A stretch of DNA of 64,000 nucleotides from Rodentibacter myodis (GTDB taxonomy: Bacteria; Pseudomonadota; Gammaproteobacteria; Enterobacterales; Pasteurellaceae): assembly GCF_001999305.1 (NCBI RefSeq), contig NZ_MLHQ01000001.1:124001-188000 (forward strand), in the 5' to 3' direction. Below the pieces are notes generated by a model that searched no databases, was not told the DNA's origin, and saw nothing but the letters and a program-made list of their open reading frames with translations. A program made the translations under genes and the position numbers. Of the stretch, positions 31,133 to 39,566 are shown piece after piece (position 1 is the first letter of the stretch; the number at the start of each line of letters is the position of its first letter).

Positions 31133-31852
31133 ATGATGATTATTGGACCTTATATCAATGCGATTGCAATTTTCAGTGGTGCGCTGATTGGTGCTGCACT
31201 AGGAGGACGAATTCCTGAACGTTTACGCATAAATTTAACCCTTATTTTTGGGCTTTGTTCAATGTGTATGGGCATTGTGATGGTAGCGAAAACGGCAAGT
31301 ATGCCGGCAATGATTTTAGCAGTATTGTTAGGCTCGATTGTGGGTGAAATGATGATGTTAGAACAGGGACTCAATAAATTAGCCTCTTCCGCAAAAGGTA
31401 TTGTGGAAAAATTATTTCCACAAGGCGGACATCATTTAACGCACGAGGAGTTTTTGTCGAAATTTGTGGCAATCGTGATTTTATTTTCCTTCAGCGGAAC
31501 CGGTATTTTTGGCGCAATGAATGAAGGAATGACCGGAGATTTTAGTGTTTTGATGGTGAAGGCTTTTCTTGATTTTTTCACTGCCTTGATTTTTGCAACC
31601 GGTTTGGGCTATGCGGTGGCGAGCATTTTTGTACCGCAGCTTCTATTACAATTAGTATTAGCGTATTCCGCGGTATTTATTATCCCATTTGTTACACCGG
31701 AAATGCGTGCAGATTTTGCCGCAGTAGGAGGAATATTGATGATTGCGGCAGGTTTTCGCATTTGTAATATGCAAATGTTTCGGGTTGCCAATATGTTACC
31801 TGCATTATTTTTAATTATGCCGATCTCTCATTGGTGGACACTATTTTTCTAA
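31133..31852 (+). CDS. DUF554 family membrane protein
   Basis: The 239-residue protein is mostly hydrophobic, with about seven membrane segments, and matches DUF554 (E. coli YdfK/YqgA type): MIIGPYINAIAIFSGALIGA at the start, GIVMVAKTASMPAMILAVLLGS and later FFTALIFATGLGYAV. No biochemical role is established. It is a stand-alone gene convergent with mutM. The start may be either of the two adjacent ATG codons. Confidence 0.82.
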   Translation: MMIIGPYINAIAIFSGALIGAALGGRIPERLRINLTLIFGLCSMCMGIVMVAKTASMPAMILAVLLGSIVGEMMMLEQGLNKLASSAKGIVEKLFPQGGHHLTHEEFLSKFVAIVILFSFSGTGIFGAMNEGMTGDFSVLMVKAFLDFFTALIFATGLGYAVASIFVPQLLLQLVLAYSAVFIIPFVTPEMRADFAAVGGILMIAAGFRICNMQMFRVANMLPALFLIMPISHWWTLFF

Positions 31853-31856
31853 GAAG

Positions 31857-31875
31857 AAGGCGCATTATGCGCCTT
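31857..31875. terminator. Bidirectional terminator between the DUF554 gene and mutM
   Basis: AAGGCGCATTATGCGCCTT is a 19-bp palindrome with a single central base, followed by TATTTTTTC on the plus strand. It abuts the mutM stop codon. Confidence 0.85.
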
Positions 31876-32690
31876 TATTTTTTCTTTTGGCAATGCGGAC
31901 AAAAATAGCTATTGCGTTGTCCGATCACTAAGCTTTCAATTTTTGTACCGCACTTTGGACAAGGCTTGTCTTTGTTGCCATAAACCAATAATTCTTGCGC
32001 AAAATAACCGGGGCGACCATCAGGTTGTAAGAAATCTTTGAGGGTTGTCCCGCCTTGTTCAATAGCTTTTGTCAGCACAGTTTTTATTGTATCCACAATT
32101 AGTTCGCATTGTTTTCGGGTAAGATTGCCGGCAGATTTAAGCGGGTGCAAACCACATAAAAACAGGCTTTCATTCGCATAAATATTCCCAACTCCAACAA
32201 CAACGGCATTATCCATTAAAAATGTTTTAAGTGCGGTTGATTTTTTGCGGGATTTTTTAAATAAATAATCGGCATTAAATTCATCGGAAAGTGGCTCAGG
32301 CCCTAATTTTAAGAACAAATGAAATTCATCAAGGTTTTCCGCCCATAACCAAGCACCGAAGCGGCGTGGATCGTTATAACGTAATAATTTTCCGTTATTC
32401 ATCACAATATCAACGTGGTCGTGCTTATCTATGGGGCTATCGTGCGGCACAATGCGTACCGAGCCGGACATTCCTAAATGCCCGATGATATAGCCTTTTT
32501 CCGTATGAATAATCAGATATTTCGCACGGCGGGTGAGATCTAAAATTTTGACATTTTTTAGTTCCATCAATTCAGGGGAAACCGCCCAACGCAATTTGGG
32601 TTGGCGAACGGTAATTTTTTCAATCGTGAAACCTTTAAGATAAGGGCTGACACCACGTAGTGCAGTTTCGACTTCCGGAAGTTCAGGCAT
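31875..32690 (-). CDS. mutM: Formamidopyrimidine-DNA glycosylase MutM (Fpg)
   Basis: MutM excises 8-oxoguanine and formamidopyrimidines and nicks the abasic site. The 271 residues start with the catalytic MPELPEVET (Pro2 and Glu3), include [10 protein letters not shown] with the DNA-contact Met, the H2TH motif [13 protein letters not shown], and a C-terminal zinc finger CPKCGT...CPHC. Complete and typical. Confidence 0.97.
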   Translation of the reverse strand: MPELPEVETALRGVSPYLKGFTIEKITVRQPKLRWAVSPELMELKNVKILDLTRRAKYLIIHTEKGYIIGHLGMSGSVRIVPHDSPIDKHDHVDIVMNNGKLLRYNDPRRFGAWLWAENLDEFHLFLKLGPEPLSDEFNADYLFKKSRKKSTALKTFLMDNAVVVGVGNIYANESLFLCGLHPLKSAGNLTRKQCELIVDTIKTVLTKAIEQGGTTLKDFLQPDGRPGYFAQELLVYGNKDKPCPKCGTKIESLVIGQRNSYFCPHCQKKK

Positions 32691-32769
32691 TTTGAGTTCT
32701 CTTTGATGAAATAAGGAAGTATTTTATTCCTGATGAGGGGGGAATAAAACGACTTGATGAGAGATGTAA

Positions 32770-32796
32770 AAAAACCCGAACAGAGTCGGGCTTTTT
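32770..32796 (-). terminator. Terminator of the rpmB-rpmG transcript
   Basis: CCCGA (32775-32779) pairs with TCGGG (32786-32790), with AAAAAA on the left that reads as a T tract on the minus strand. It lies just after rpmG. Confidence 0.85.
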
Positions 32797-32810
32797 CTAA
32801 ATCTGCAAAA

Positions 32811-32981
32811 TTATTTGATTTTTGCTTCTTTATAGATAACGTGTTTACGCACAACGGGATCAAATTTTTTGATTTCCATTTTTTCAGGCATATTACGTTT
32901 GTTTTTGTCGGTTGTGTAGAAGTGACCGGTCTCTGCAGTAGAAACTAAACGGATTTTCTCACGAGCGCCTTTCGCTGCCAT
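32811..32981 (-). CDS. rpmG: 50S ribosomal protein L33
   Basis: A 56-residue basic protein beginning [20 protein letters not shown] and containing [19 protein letters not shown], matching bacterial L33 of the cysteine-free type. It lies 11 bp after rpmB on the same strand. A GGAG site precedes its ATG. Lack of zinc-binding cysteines marks it as the zinc-independent form. Confidence 0.97.
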
Positions 32982-32992
32982 ATTTTAGCTCC

Positions 32993-33229
32993 TTAGATTT
33001 TTTCGCCACGAGCACGGATTTCAGCTAACACTGCATCAATGCCTTTTTTATCGATAATACGCATACCTTTCGCAGTTAAACGTAAGGTTACAAAACGGTT
33101 TTCACTTTCAACCCAAAAACGGTGAGTGTGAAGGTTTGGAAGAAAACGACGACGTGTCGCATTCATTGCGTGTGAGCGATTGTTACCCACAGCCGGACGC
33201 TTGCCTGTTACTTGACAAACTCTAGACAT
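32993..33229 (-). CDS. rpmB: 50S ribosomal protein L28
   Basis: The 78-residue protein starts [20 protein letters not shown], the family start, with [20 protein letters not shown] in the middle and a basic C terminus. The frame opens at 33241, but ATG 33229 fits the family and follows GGAG. It is transcribed from a strong promoter through a structured leader (see 33270-33385) together with rpmG. Confidence 0.97.
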   Translation of the reverse strand: MSRVCQVTGKRPAVGNNRSHAMNATRRRFLPNLHTHRFWVESENRFVTLRLTAKGMRIIDKKGIDAVLAEIRARGEKI

Positions 33230-33269
33230 AATAATCTCCAATAATTAAATATAAGCTCGAGCTTACAGT

Positions 33270-33330
33270 TCGGATTGTTCTAAACCTGATAAAAACAGGT
33301 TCGCTACCTCGTCAGGTCGCGCTAATCCGA
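33270..33330 (-). ncRNA. Structured 5' leader of rpmB-rpmG
   Basis: On the minus strand an outer stem TCGGATT (33330-33324) with AATCCGA (33276-33270) encloses two hairpins: ACCT/AGGT (33306-33317) and AACCTG/CAGGTT (33283-33301). An alternative hairpin GGTC/GACC (33315-33332) would exclude the outer stem and the first hairpin. A 12-bp palindrome AAGCTCGAGCTT lies closer to the rpmB start. This resembles a ribosomal-protein autoregulatory leader; the function is inferred from pairing alone. Confidence 0.55.
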
Positions 33331-33356
33331 CCCGCTTACTATATTAAAGGTCGCAG

Positions 33357-33385
33357 ATTATACTGATTTAATTTTTATTTCTCAA
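33357..33385 (-). promoter_or_regulatory. Sigma-70 promoter of rpmB-rpmG
   Basis: On the minus strand TTGAGA (33385-33380) and TATAAT (33362-33357) are separated by exactly 17 bases. A start near 33350 would give a leader of about 120 nt before the rpmB ATG. Confidence 0.8.
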
Positions 33386-33442
33386 GTACAAATGCGATTT
33401 TCCCAAATGTTCTCAATAAAAAATGTTCAATTTCGGCGAAAG

Positions 33443-34105
33443 TTAAAGCAGGCAATTTTCTGCAAAAGAATAACAATCGGTTTTTCCCACAATAAAGTGA
33501 TCGAGAATCCGAATTTCCATTAATTCTGCCGATTCACAAATTTTTTGTGTCACGATGTGATCGGAATCGCTGGGTTCGGCAACACCTGAGGGATGATTGT
33601 GGGCTAAAATGAGTGCCGCCGCATTGCAATACAAGGCTTCTTTAATAATTTCCCGCGGATAGACACTGGAAACATTAATCGTGCCTAAAAATAACCGCTC
33701 TTTTTTGAGCAAACGATGTTGATTGTCTAAAAACAGCACCATAAAAATTTCACGTTCTTCGTGTTGTAGTTCCGTTCGCAAATAAAGTTTTACGGTTTCG
33801 GGATCACTAAACACCTGTGAGTTAAACATTGCTTGTTTGAGATAACGTTTTGTCATTTCGGTGGTGGCTTGAAGCTGAATAAATTGAGTAATTCCCAAGC
33901 CTTTTACGGCACAAAAAGATTTTTGATCGGCAGAAAGTAAAGCCCGAAGCGAGCCGAAATGAGTCAATACCTGCTCGGAAAGTTGCATAACGGGGCAGCC
34001 TTTGATTCCGGTGCGTAGAAAAATAGCGAGAAGTTCATTATCGGAAAGCGTGCTAACGCCATACTTTAATAATTTTTCTCGGGGCATAAGTTCGGGCAAT
34101 GCCAT
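33443..34105 (-). CDS. radC: RadC family JAB/MPN-domain protein (UPF0758)
   Basis: The 220-residue protein has an N-terminal helix-hairpin-helix-like region (LSDNELLAIFLRTG, then FCAVKGLGITQF) and a C-terminal JAB/MPN metalloprotease-like domain with HNHPSGVAEPSDSD. Early links to DNA repair were withdrawn for E. coli, and the role of chromosomal RadC is unclear. It is divergent from coaBC and next to rpmB, as in other gammaproteobacteria. Confidence 0.93.
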   Translation of the reverse strand: MALPELMPREKLLKYGVSTLSDNELLAIFLRTGIKGCPVMQLSEQVLTHFGSLRALLSADQKSFCAVKGLGITQFIQLQATTEMTKRYLKQAMFNSQVFSDPETVKLYLRTELQHEEREIFMVLFLDNQHRLLKKERLFLGTINVSSVYPREIIKEALYCNAAALILAHNHPSGVAEPSDSDHIVTQKICESAELMEIRILDHFIVGKTDCYSFAENCLL

Positions 34106-34284
34106 AGATTTTCCTTTTTTGAATCAAAATTCCGCTCATTTTGACCGCACTTTTTTCCGAATGCGAATTTGACCGATAAAATCTGAGAGGCAGATCGTAA
34201 AAATACAATTTTTTATTCCGATAAATTGAAGTAAAATGCACGACTTGTTGTTAAGCACTAACAAAAATATTAAAGGGAGTAGCG

Positions 34285-35487
34285 ATGGATTTAAGCGGAA
34301 AAAGAATTGTCGTTGGGATGACAGGCGGCATTGCGGCTTACAAAACGATTGAATTAACTCGCTTATTACGCAAAAACGAAGCGGAAGTACGGGTTGTGCT
34401 GACCCCGGCTGCCGCCGAGTTTGTTACACCATTGACTTTGCAAGCGATTTCCGGCAATGCCGTAGCGCAATCTTTACTCGATCCTCAGGCTGAGCTGGCA
34501 ATGGGGCATATTGAACTGGCAAAATGGGCGGAGGCGGTGGTGATTGCCCCTGCGAGTGCCGATTTCATTGCCCGTTTTACGGTGGGAATGGCGAACGATT
34601 TACTTTCTACCCTTTGTTTGGCAACCGCAGCCCCTATTTTTCTTGCACCGGCAATGAATCAACAAATGTTCCGCCAACAAATAACACAGCAAAATTTAAC
34701 CGCACTTGAAACACGTGGTGTACGCTTGATCGGGCCAAATAGTGGCTTTCAGGTTTGTGGCGATGTGGGCGCAGGGCGAATGTCCGAACCAATGGAAATT
34801 TTGACCGCACTTTCCACTTTTTTTACGCAAACCCAAGATTTACAGGGTTTAAATGTGGCAATTACCGCCGGCCCAACGCGTGAACCGATTGATCCTGTGC
34901 GTTATATTTCCAATCATAGTTCCGGCAAAATGGGCTTTGCCATTGCAGAAGCCTTTGCACAACGTGGTGCGAATGTCACCTTAATTAGCGGCCCGGTAAA
35001 TTTAGCTACGCCGAAAAATGTTAAACGTATTGATGTGATTTCCGCCCAAGAAATGTGGCAGGCAGCCCTTGAAAGTGCGGTCAAAAATCAGATTTTTATT
35101 GGCTGTGCCGCAGTGGCGGATTATCGGATTGCCGAAGTTGCCAATCAAAAAATTAAAAAATCTGGCGATGAAATGAAGATAACGTTGATTAAAAATCCCG
35201 ATATTATTGCCGATGTAGGGCATTTATCGACATCTCGTCCTTTCACCGTGGGATTTGCCGCCGAAACCCAAAATGTGGCGGATTACGCAAAAGATAAATT
35301 ACAACGTAAAAAATTGGATATGATTTGTGCCAATGATGTTTCCGGCGGGCAGGTGTTTAATGCCGATGAAAATAGCCTGCAACTGTTCTGGCTGGGCGGC
35401 GGTAAAACCCTTTCTTTAAAATCGAAAGCGGATTTGGCTGTTGATTTGGTGAATGAAATTCTTCAACAATATCAAAAAAGCAAATAA
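34285..35487 (+). CDS. coaBC: Bifunctional phosphopantothenoylcysteine decarboxylase/synthetase CoaBC (Dfp)
   Basis: CoaBC makes 4'-phosphopantetheine for coenzyme A in two steps. The 400 residues contain the flavin-dependent CoaC domain (about 1-190; [20 protein letters not shown] and the catalytic-Cys flap [11 protein letters not shown]) and the CoaB synthetase (about 190-400; [19 protein letters not shown]). A GGGAG site precedes the start. It precedes dut by 46 bp. Two uptake sequences lie within the gene. Confidence 0.97.
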   Translation: MDLSGKRIVVGMTGGIAAYKTIELTRLLRKNEAEVRVVLTPAAAEFVTPLTLQAISGNAVAQSLLDPQAELAMGHIELAKWAEAVVIAPASADFIARFTVGMANDLLSTLCLATAAPIFLAPAMNQQMFRQQITQQNLTALETRGVRLIGPNSGFQVCGDVGAGRMSEPMEILTALSTFFTQTQDLQGLNVAITAGPTREPIDPVRYISNHSSGKMGFAIAEAFAQRGANVTLISGPVNLATPKNVKRIDVISAQEMWQAALESAVKNQIFIGCAAVADYRIAEVANQKIKKSGDEMKITLIKNPDIIADVGHLSTSRPFTVGFAAETQNVADYAKDKLQRKKLDMICANDVSGGQVFNADENSLQLFWLGGGKTLSLKSKADLAVDLVNEILQQYQKSK

Positions 35488-35533
35488 TGTTGACCGCACT
35501 TTTTGTGATGGTATGTTTAACACGGAGACGTAA

Positions 35534-35989
35534 ATGAAAAAAATTGATGTGAAAATTTTGGATCAACGTATTGGGCGCGAATTTCCTTTGCCGACTTATG
35601 CTACGGAAGGTTCGGCAGGTCTTGACTTGCGTGCATTGATCGATGAAACCTTTGAAATTCAAGCGGGTGAAACCAAATTGATCCCGACGGGATTGTCTAT
35701 TTATATTGCCGATCCTAATTTAGCCGCGGTGATTTTGCCACGTTCCGGACTTGGACATAAACACGGTATTGTATTGGGAAATTTAGTGGGACTTATTGAT
35801 TCCGATTATCAAGGGCCTTTAATGGTTTCGATGTGGAATCGTGGTGCCGAACCCTTTAAAGTGGAAGTGGGCGATCGCATTGCACAGCTTGTGTTTGTGC
35901 CGGTGATACAGGCAGAATTTAATATTGTGAGTGAGTTTACGGAAACCTCACGTGGTGAAGGCGGTTTTGGACATTCAGGTAAACAATAA
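35534..35989 (+). CDS. dut: Deoxyuridine triphosphatase (dUTPase)
   Basis: Dut hydrolyses dUTP to dUMP, keeping uracil out of DNA; ung earlier in the window works on the same problem. The 151 residues hold the five dUTPase motifs, including [29 protein letters not shown] and the C-terminal [10 protein letters not shown] arm. Complete; three bases before slmA. Confidence 0.97.
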   Translation: MKKIDVKILDQRIGREFPLPTYATEGSAGLDLRALIDETFEIQAGETKLIPTGLSIYIADPNLAAVILPRSGLGHKHGIVLGNLVGLIDSDYQGPLMVSMWNRGAEPFKVEVGDRIAQLVFVPVIQAEFNIVSEFTETSRGEGGFGHSGKQ

Positions 35990-35992
35990 TTT

Positions 35993-36649
35993 ATGACAGA
36001 AGAACAATTAGCATTGGATGGCGTAGAAGTGGCAACGCCGGAAGTCAAAGCCCCGAAAATTGAAAAACGCACGGTGAAAGAACGCCGCCAGCAAGTATTA
36101 ACGGTTTTAACCCATATGTTACATTCCGAACGGGGAATGGAGCGGATGACCACCGCCCGTTTAGCCCAAGAAGTGGGGGTATCGGAAGCAGCACTTTATC
36201 GTTATTTTCCAAGTAAAACCAAAATGTTTGAGGCGTTAATTGAGAACCTTGAAAATAATTTATTAAGCCGAATTAACGCATCCATTCGTAACGAAACCAA
36301 TACGATCAATCGAGTACACGATATTTTGCAGATGATTTTGGATTTTGCCCGTAAAAATCCGGGCTTGACCCGTATTTTAACCGGTCACGCTTTGATGTTT
36401 GAAGATGCACAATTACAGGCACGTGTCGCCCAGTTTTTTGATCGCCTTGAAATGCAATTTGTGAATATTTTACAAATGCGAAAATTGCGTGAAGGAAAGG
36501 GTTTTAACGTGGATGTTCGCATTATCGCCGCTCATTTGGTTACCCTTTGCGAAGGACAATTTATGCGTTATGTACGCACGAATTTCCGCGCGACATCAAA
36601 CCAGTCTTTTGAACAACAATGGCGTTGTATTGAACCCCTGTTGAATTGA
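35993..36649 (+). CDS. slmA: Nucleoid occlusion factor SlmA
   Basis: SlmA binds DNA sites away from the terminus and blocks FtsZ ring formation over the nucleoid. The 218-residue TetR-type protein has its helix-turn-helix at about 45-80 ([24 protein letters not shown]) and a helical C-terminal domain. The N-terminal 30 residues are longer than the E. coli start but typical of Pasteurellaceae. Order coaBC-dut-slmA matches the E. coli dfp-dut-slmA cluster. Confidence 0.95.
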   Translation: MTEEQLALDGVEVATPEVKAPKIEKRTVKERRQQVLTVLTHMLHSERGMERMTTARLAQEVGVSEAALYRYFPSKTKMFEALIENLENNLLSRINASIRNETNTINRVHDILQMILDFARKNPGLTRILTGHALMFEDAQLQARVAQFFDRLEMQFVNILQMRKLREGKGFNVDVRIIAAHLVTLCEGQFMRYVRTNFRATSNQSFEQQWRCIEPLLN

Positions 36650-36666
36650 CTTTCTAAAGGAAATGT

Positions 36667-36885
36667 ATGATTATTCCGTGGCAAGAAATTACACCCGAAA
36701 CCCTTGATAACATTGTTGAAAGCGTGGTACTGCGTGAAGGAACGGACTACGGTGCTGAAGAAATGTCTTTTGCAAATAAGAAACAACAGTTATTAGCAAA
36801 AATCCGGAATGGAAGTGCGGTCATTGTTTGGTCGGAATTGCACGAATCCATTGATATTAAAGATAAAATGGAATTTTTAAAATAG
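36667..36885 (+). CDS. yheU: YheU family protein (UPF0270)
   Basis: A 72-residue protein starting MIIPWQEITPETLDNIVESV, the UPF0270 signature, with an acidic middle. No function is known. It lies 17 bp after slmA and 19 bp before crp; yheU is also near crp in E. coli. A good AAAGGA site precedes it. Confidence 0.9.
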   Translation: MIIPWQEITPETLDNIVESVVLREGTDYGAEEMSFANKKQQLLAKIRNGSAVIVWSELHESIDIKDKMEFLK

Positions 36886-36904
36886 GTACTGATAAGGAGT
36901 TGAT

Positions 36905-37576
36905 ATGTCAGATTACGTTGATGTTGAGATTGATGTTTTACCTCAAGAGGAACAAACGCCGGTAAGAGATCCTGCTTTAGATTGGTTTTTAACCCATTGC
37001 CATTTACATCGCTATCCGGCGAAATCAACGCTAATCCACGCCGGTGAAGATGCCACCACACTTTACTATGTGATTAAAGGTTCGGTGATGGTGTCTGCAA
37101 AAGATGAAGAAGGCAAAGAGATGATTTTAACCTATCTCGGCGCAGGCGAATTTTTTGGGGAAGCCGGTTTATTTGATGAAGGCTCAAAGCGTTCGGCGTG
37201 GGTGAAAACTAAAACGCCTTGCGAAATTGCCGAAATTTCTTATAAAAAATACCGTCAACTTATTCAAGTTAATCCTGAAATTTTAATGTTCCTTACCGCC
37301 CAATTGGCACGCCGCTTGCAAAATACATCACGTCAGGTCAGTAACCTTGCATTTTTGGATGTGGCAGGGCGAATCGCTCAAACCTTAATGAATTTGGCAA
37401 AACAACCGGATGCAATGACCCATCCGGACGGTATGCAAATAAAAATTACACGCCAAGAGATCGGGCAAATGGTCGGCTGTTCCCGTGAAACGGTAGGGCG
37501 AATTATCAAAATGTTAGAAGATCAAAATCTAATCCACGCCCACGGCAAAACCATTGTGGTATATGGTGTCAGATAA
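36905..37576 (+). CDS. crp: cAMP receptor protein Crp
   Basis: Crp is the global activator that binds cAMP and the TGTGAN6TCACA site. The 223 residues carry a cyclic-nucleotide-binding domain (about 35-145; [13 protein letters not shown] and the RSAWVKTKT region) and a C-terminal winged helix (about 165-215; [19 protein letters not shown]). The acidic N-terminal extension is about 13 residues longer than E. coli Crp, as in H. influenzae. CRP-like boxes for mtl, the sia/nan locus and gapA occur in this window. Confidence 0.97.
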   Translation: MSDYVDVEIDVLPQEEQTPVRDPALDWFLTHCHLHRYPAKSTLIHAGEDATTLYYVIKGSVMVSAKDEEGKEMILTYLGAGEFFGEAGLFDEGSKRSAWVKTKTPCEIAEISYKKYRQLIQVNPEILMFLTAQLARRLQNTSRQVSNLAFLDVAGRIAQTLMNLAKQPDAMTHPDGMQIKITRQEIGQMVGCSRETVGRIIKMLEDQNLIHAHGKTIVVYGVR

Positions 37577-37589
37577 AAGGTAAAAAGAA

Positions 37590-37612
37590 ACCGCCATAAG
37601 GCGATTTTTTAT
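37590..37612 (+). terminator. Terminator of crp
   Basis: CGCC and GGCG (37592-37603) pair around ATAA and lead into ATTTTTT. Confidence 0.7.
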
Positions 37613-37697
37613 AACGAGATATTATTTTGTCAAGTCTGATTTTTGAATTATAGATTGATTTATCGACAAAATACGAAAAGGATTTTATTATTCGCCC

Positions 37698-37797
37698 ACT
37701 TCTTGCACTAGTATAAGAGAACAGGATTGGTCTCCTGTAAAGTGTGGTCTATTTTCATAAGAAAATACCGTTCAATGGCAAATGGTATTTATCTTTT
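37698..37797 (+). ncRNA. Candidate small RNA between crp and nanM
   Basis: A promoter-like pair TCGACA (37663-37668) and TATTAT (37686-37691) is separated by 17 bases and does not belong to any gene. A start near 37698 would give about 100 nt containing hairpin ACAGGA/TCCTGT (37721-37738) and ending in AAATACC/GGTATTT (37763-37790) with TATCTTTT. No reading frame of useful size is present. The end hairpin could instead be the terminator of nanM on the other strand. No match to a known sRNA was recognised. Confidence 0.4.
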
Positions 37798-37802
37798 ATA
37801 AG

Positions 37803-38930
37803 TTATTCCACGGTTAATTTTTTACCGTCATAGCTTAATGAAGTGACAGAAGTGAGTGCTTTGCCTCCATCGGTTTCCCCTCCGATGAGCAATACTTTAT
37901 TACCGTAAGAAACCGAAACGCCATAACCAATATTCATTGGCAATTCACCGACAATCTGCCATTTCTCTTTGTTGAAGGTATAAACTTCCTTATGCCAAGC
38001 CTTGCTTAACCCTTTGTGGGCATAAATCATTCCGTCTTTGTATTGTTTTACCGAGCCGGGGAAGTTTGCTCCGCCGGTAACCAAATAATAACCGTGACTA
38101 TACCCTGCCATTGCACCGGCTAACCCATCTTGAATCTTGCCTTTTGGCGCAGGGAGATCCGGTAAATTTTTCCATTCAACACCTTTAGGGGTGAATTTAC
38201 CTTGGTGAGTTTCTGCCGTGCGAAGTCCCGGTTTGATTTCACCATTCACTAACATTAAATCATTGCCTTGAATGGTAAATGCCGCACCGGCACGACCGGA
38301 AAACGGCAAATGCCCCTCATTACGCCATTTATTGGTGGCTGGGTCGTAACTTAATAATTCGGTTGTGAAAAAATAATCTTCAGGGCGTTGTTCAAAATAG
38401 GCGGTATTAATTTCATCTTTTTTCACTTTATCTTCACCGGCGGCAACAATGTCTTGAAAATATCCGTTAAAAATAGACATATTCGTCCCGCCCATGATAT
38501 AAATTTTTTCACCGTGCGAGGCACTACTTGAGCCGATTAACCCTCGAGGTGAACGGGTTGGCAGTTTTGTCCAAGTGTTGGTTGCAGGATCGTAGCGATA
38601 AGCGTCATTAATAAATTGAAGTTCGCCTTTTTCATTTTTTTGCAAGCCGCCAAAGACATAAAGTTTTCCATCCACTGCCGCCGCTACCGGTTGGCTACGT
38701 TCCCCACCGGGGAAAGTGGCAATTTCTTTCCATTGTTCAGTCGGTGTTTTTAAATCTAAAGCATAGAATTTATCTCCGCCTGTGCCTAAACCCACATAAA
38801 GGGTATCGCCAATTAATGCCCCTGCTCCACTTTTAATGCCAACAGGTAAATCGGGGTAGGCTTGAACGGTAGCTGAAAAAGTAAAAGTAGCGAAAAGTGC
38901 AGTGCATAATGCTGTTTTGGTTAATTTCAT
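37803..38930 (-). CDS. nanM: N-acetylneuraminate epimerase NanM
   Basis: NanM is a periplasmic mutarotase that converts alpha-sialic acid to the beta form taken up by the cell. The 375-residue product has a signal peptide (about 1-24, ending ATVQA) and Kelch repeats forming a beta-propeller, seen as recurring GG-plus-aromatic blocks such as [27 protein letters not shown] and [12 protein letters not shown] 38930 follows GAGG; the frame opens 12 bases earlier. It lies downstream of siaT on the same strand, separated by the tandem repeat array. Confidence 0.94.
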   Translation of the reverse strand: MKLTKTALCTALFATFTFSATVQAYPDLPVGIKSGAGALIGDTLYVGLGTGGDKFYALDLKTPTEQWKEIATFPGGERSQPVAAAVDGKLYVFGGLQKNEKGELQFINDAYRYDPATNTWTKLPTRSPRGLIGSSSASHGEKIYIMGGTNMSIFNGYFQDIVAAGEDKVKKDEINTAYFEQRPEDYFFTTELLSYDPATNKWRNEGHLPFSGRAGAAFTIQGNDLMLVNGEIKPGLRTAETHQGKFTPKGVEWKNLPDLPAPKGKIQDGLAGAMAGYSHGYYLVTGGANFPGSVKQYKDGMIYAHKGLSKAWHKEVYTFNKEKWQIVGELPMNIGYGVSVSYGNKVLLIGGETDGGKALTSVTSLSYDGKKLTVE

Positions 38931-39075
38931 AAGAAACCTCATTTAGCTATGTTTAGGTTAGGGGGCTATTCATAAAACGGCATTGAATAGGTTTTTCTTT
39001 CTTAATTTCCCGAACAAGGAAATAAACGAATTTATGCTGAAAAGTACCGATATGTTGTAAACAAAAATATGGCGG

Positions 39076-39475
39076 TAGGAACGCCACGCTCGCGTCCTTA
39101 TCAAAAAAATCAATAATTTCAATGCATTAACATCAGGACGCCAGCGTGGCGTCCCTACAAATTCATCAAAATCTTCAGTCAATCACACAACACCTAAATA
39201 ATGTGATTGGTCGGGACGCGATGCCTCGCGTCCTTATCAAAAAAATCGAGCAATTTCAATAAATTAACATTTAGAACGCCGGCGTGGCGTCCCTACAAAT
39301 TCATCAAAATCTTCTCTCATCACACAACACCTAAATAATGTGATAGGTCGGGACGCGACGCTCGCGTCCTTATCAAAAAAATCAACAATTTCAATGAATT
39401 AACATCAGGATGCCGGCGTGGCGTCCCTACAAACTCATCAAAATCTTCAGTTAATCACACAACGCCCAACATCAT
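39076..39475. repeat. Three tandem copies of a BIME-like palindromic repeat between siaT and nanM
   Basis: Three units begin at 39076, 39211 and 39348 (period 135-137 bp). Each has a left arm resembling GGGACGCGACGCTCGCGTCC, a conserved spacer (TTATCAAAAAAATC then TTTCAATNNATTAACAT) and a right arm GGACGCCGGCGTGGCG plus TCCCTAC. The 52-bp linkers after units 1 and 2 carry ATCACA...TGTGAT inverted repeats. This array fills most of the 38931-39566 gap; 38931-39075 shows nothing else. A facing uptake-sequence pair lies at 39488-39562 near the siaT stop. Confidence 0.9.
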
Positions 39476-39566
39476 ATCGAAATATCGAAAGTGCGGTCAT
39501 TTTTCGTGAAGTTTTGGAGGGGCGTTAAAAACATCATTCACTGAAAAATTTAACCGCACTTTTTGG

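Noticed and set aside
38970-39182. Minus-strand frame of about 70 codons
   Set aside because: It lies within the palindromic repeats, has no family resemblance and no good ribosome site.
39076-39475. CRISPR array
   Set aside because: Only three long (about 136 bp) nearly identical units, no short repeat with variable spacers, and no cas genes. It is a tandem BIME-like repeat.
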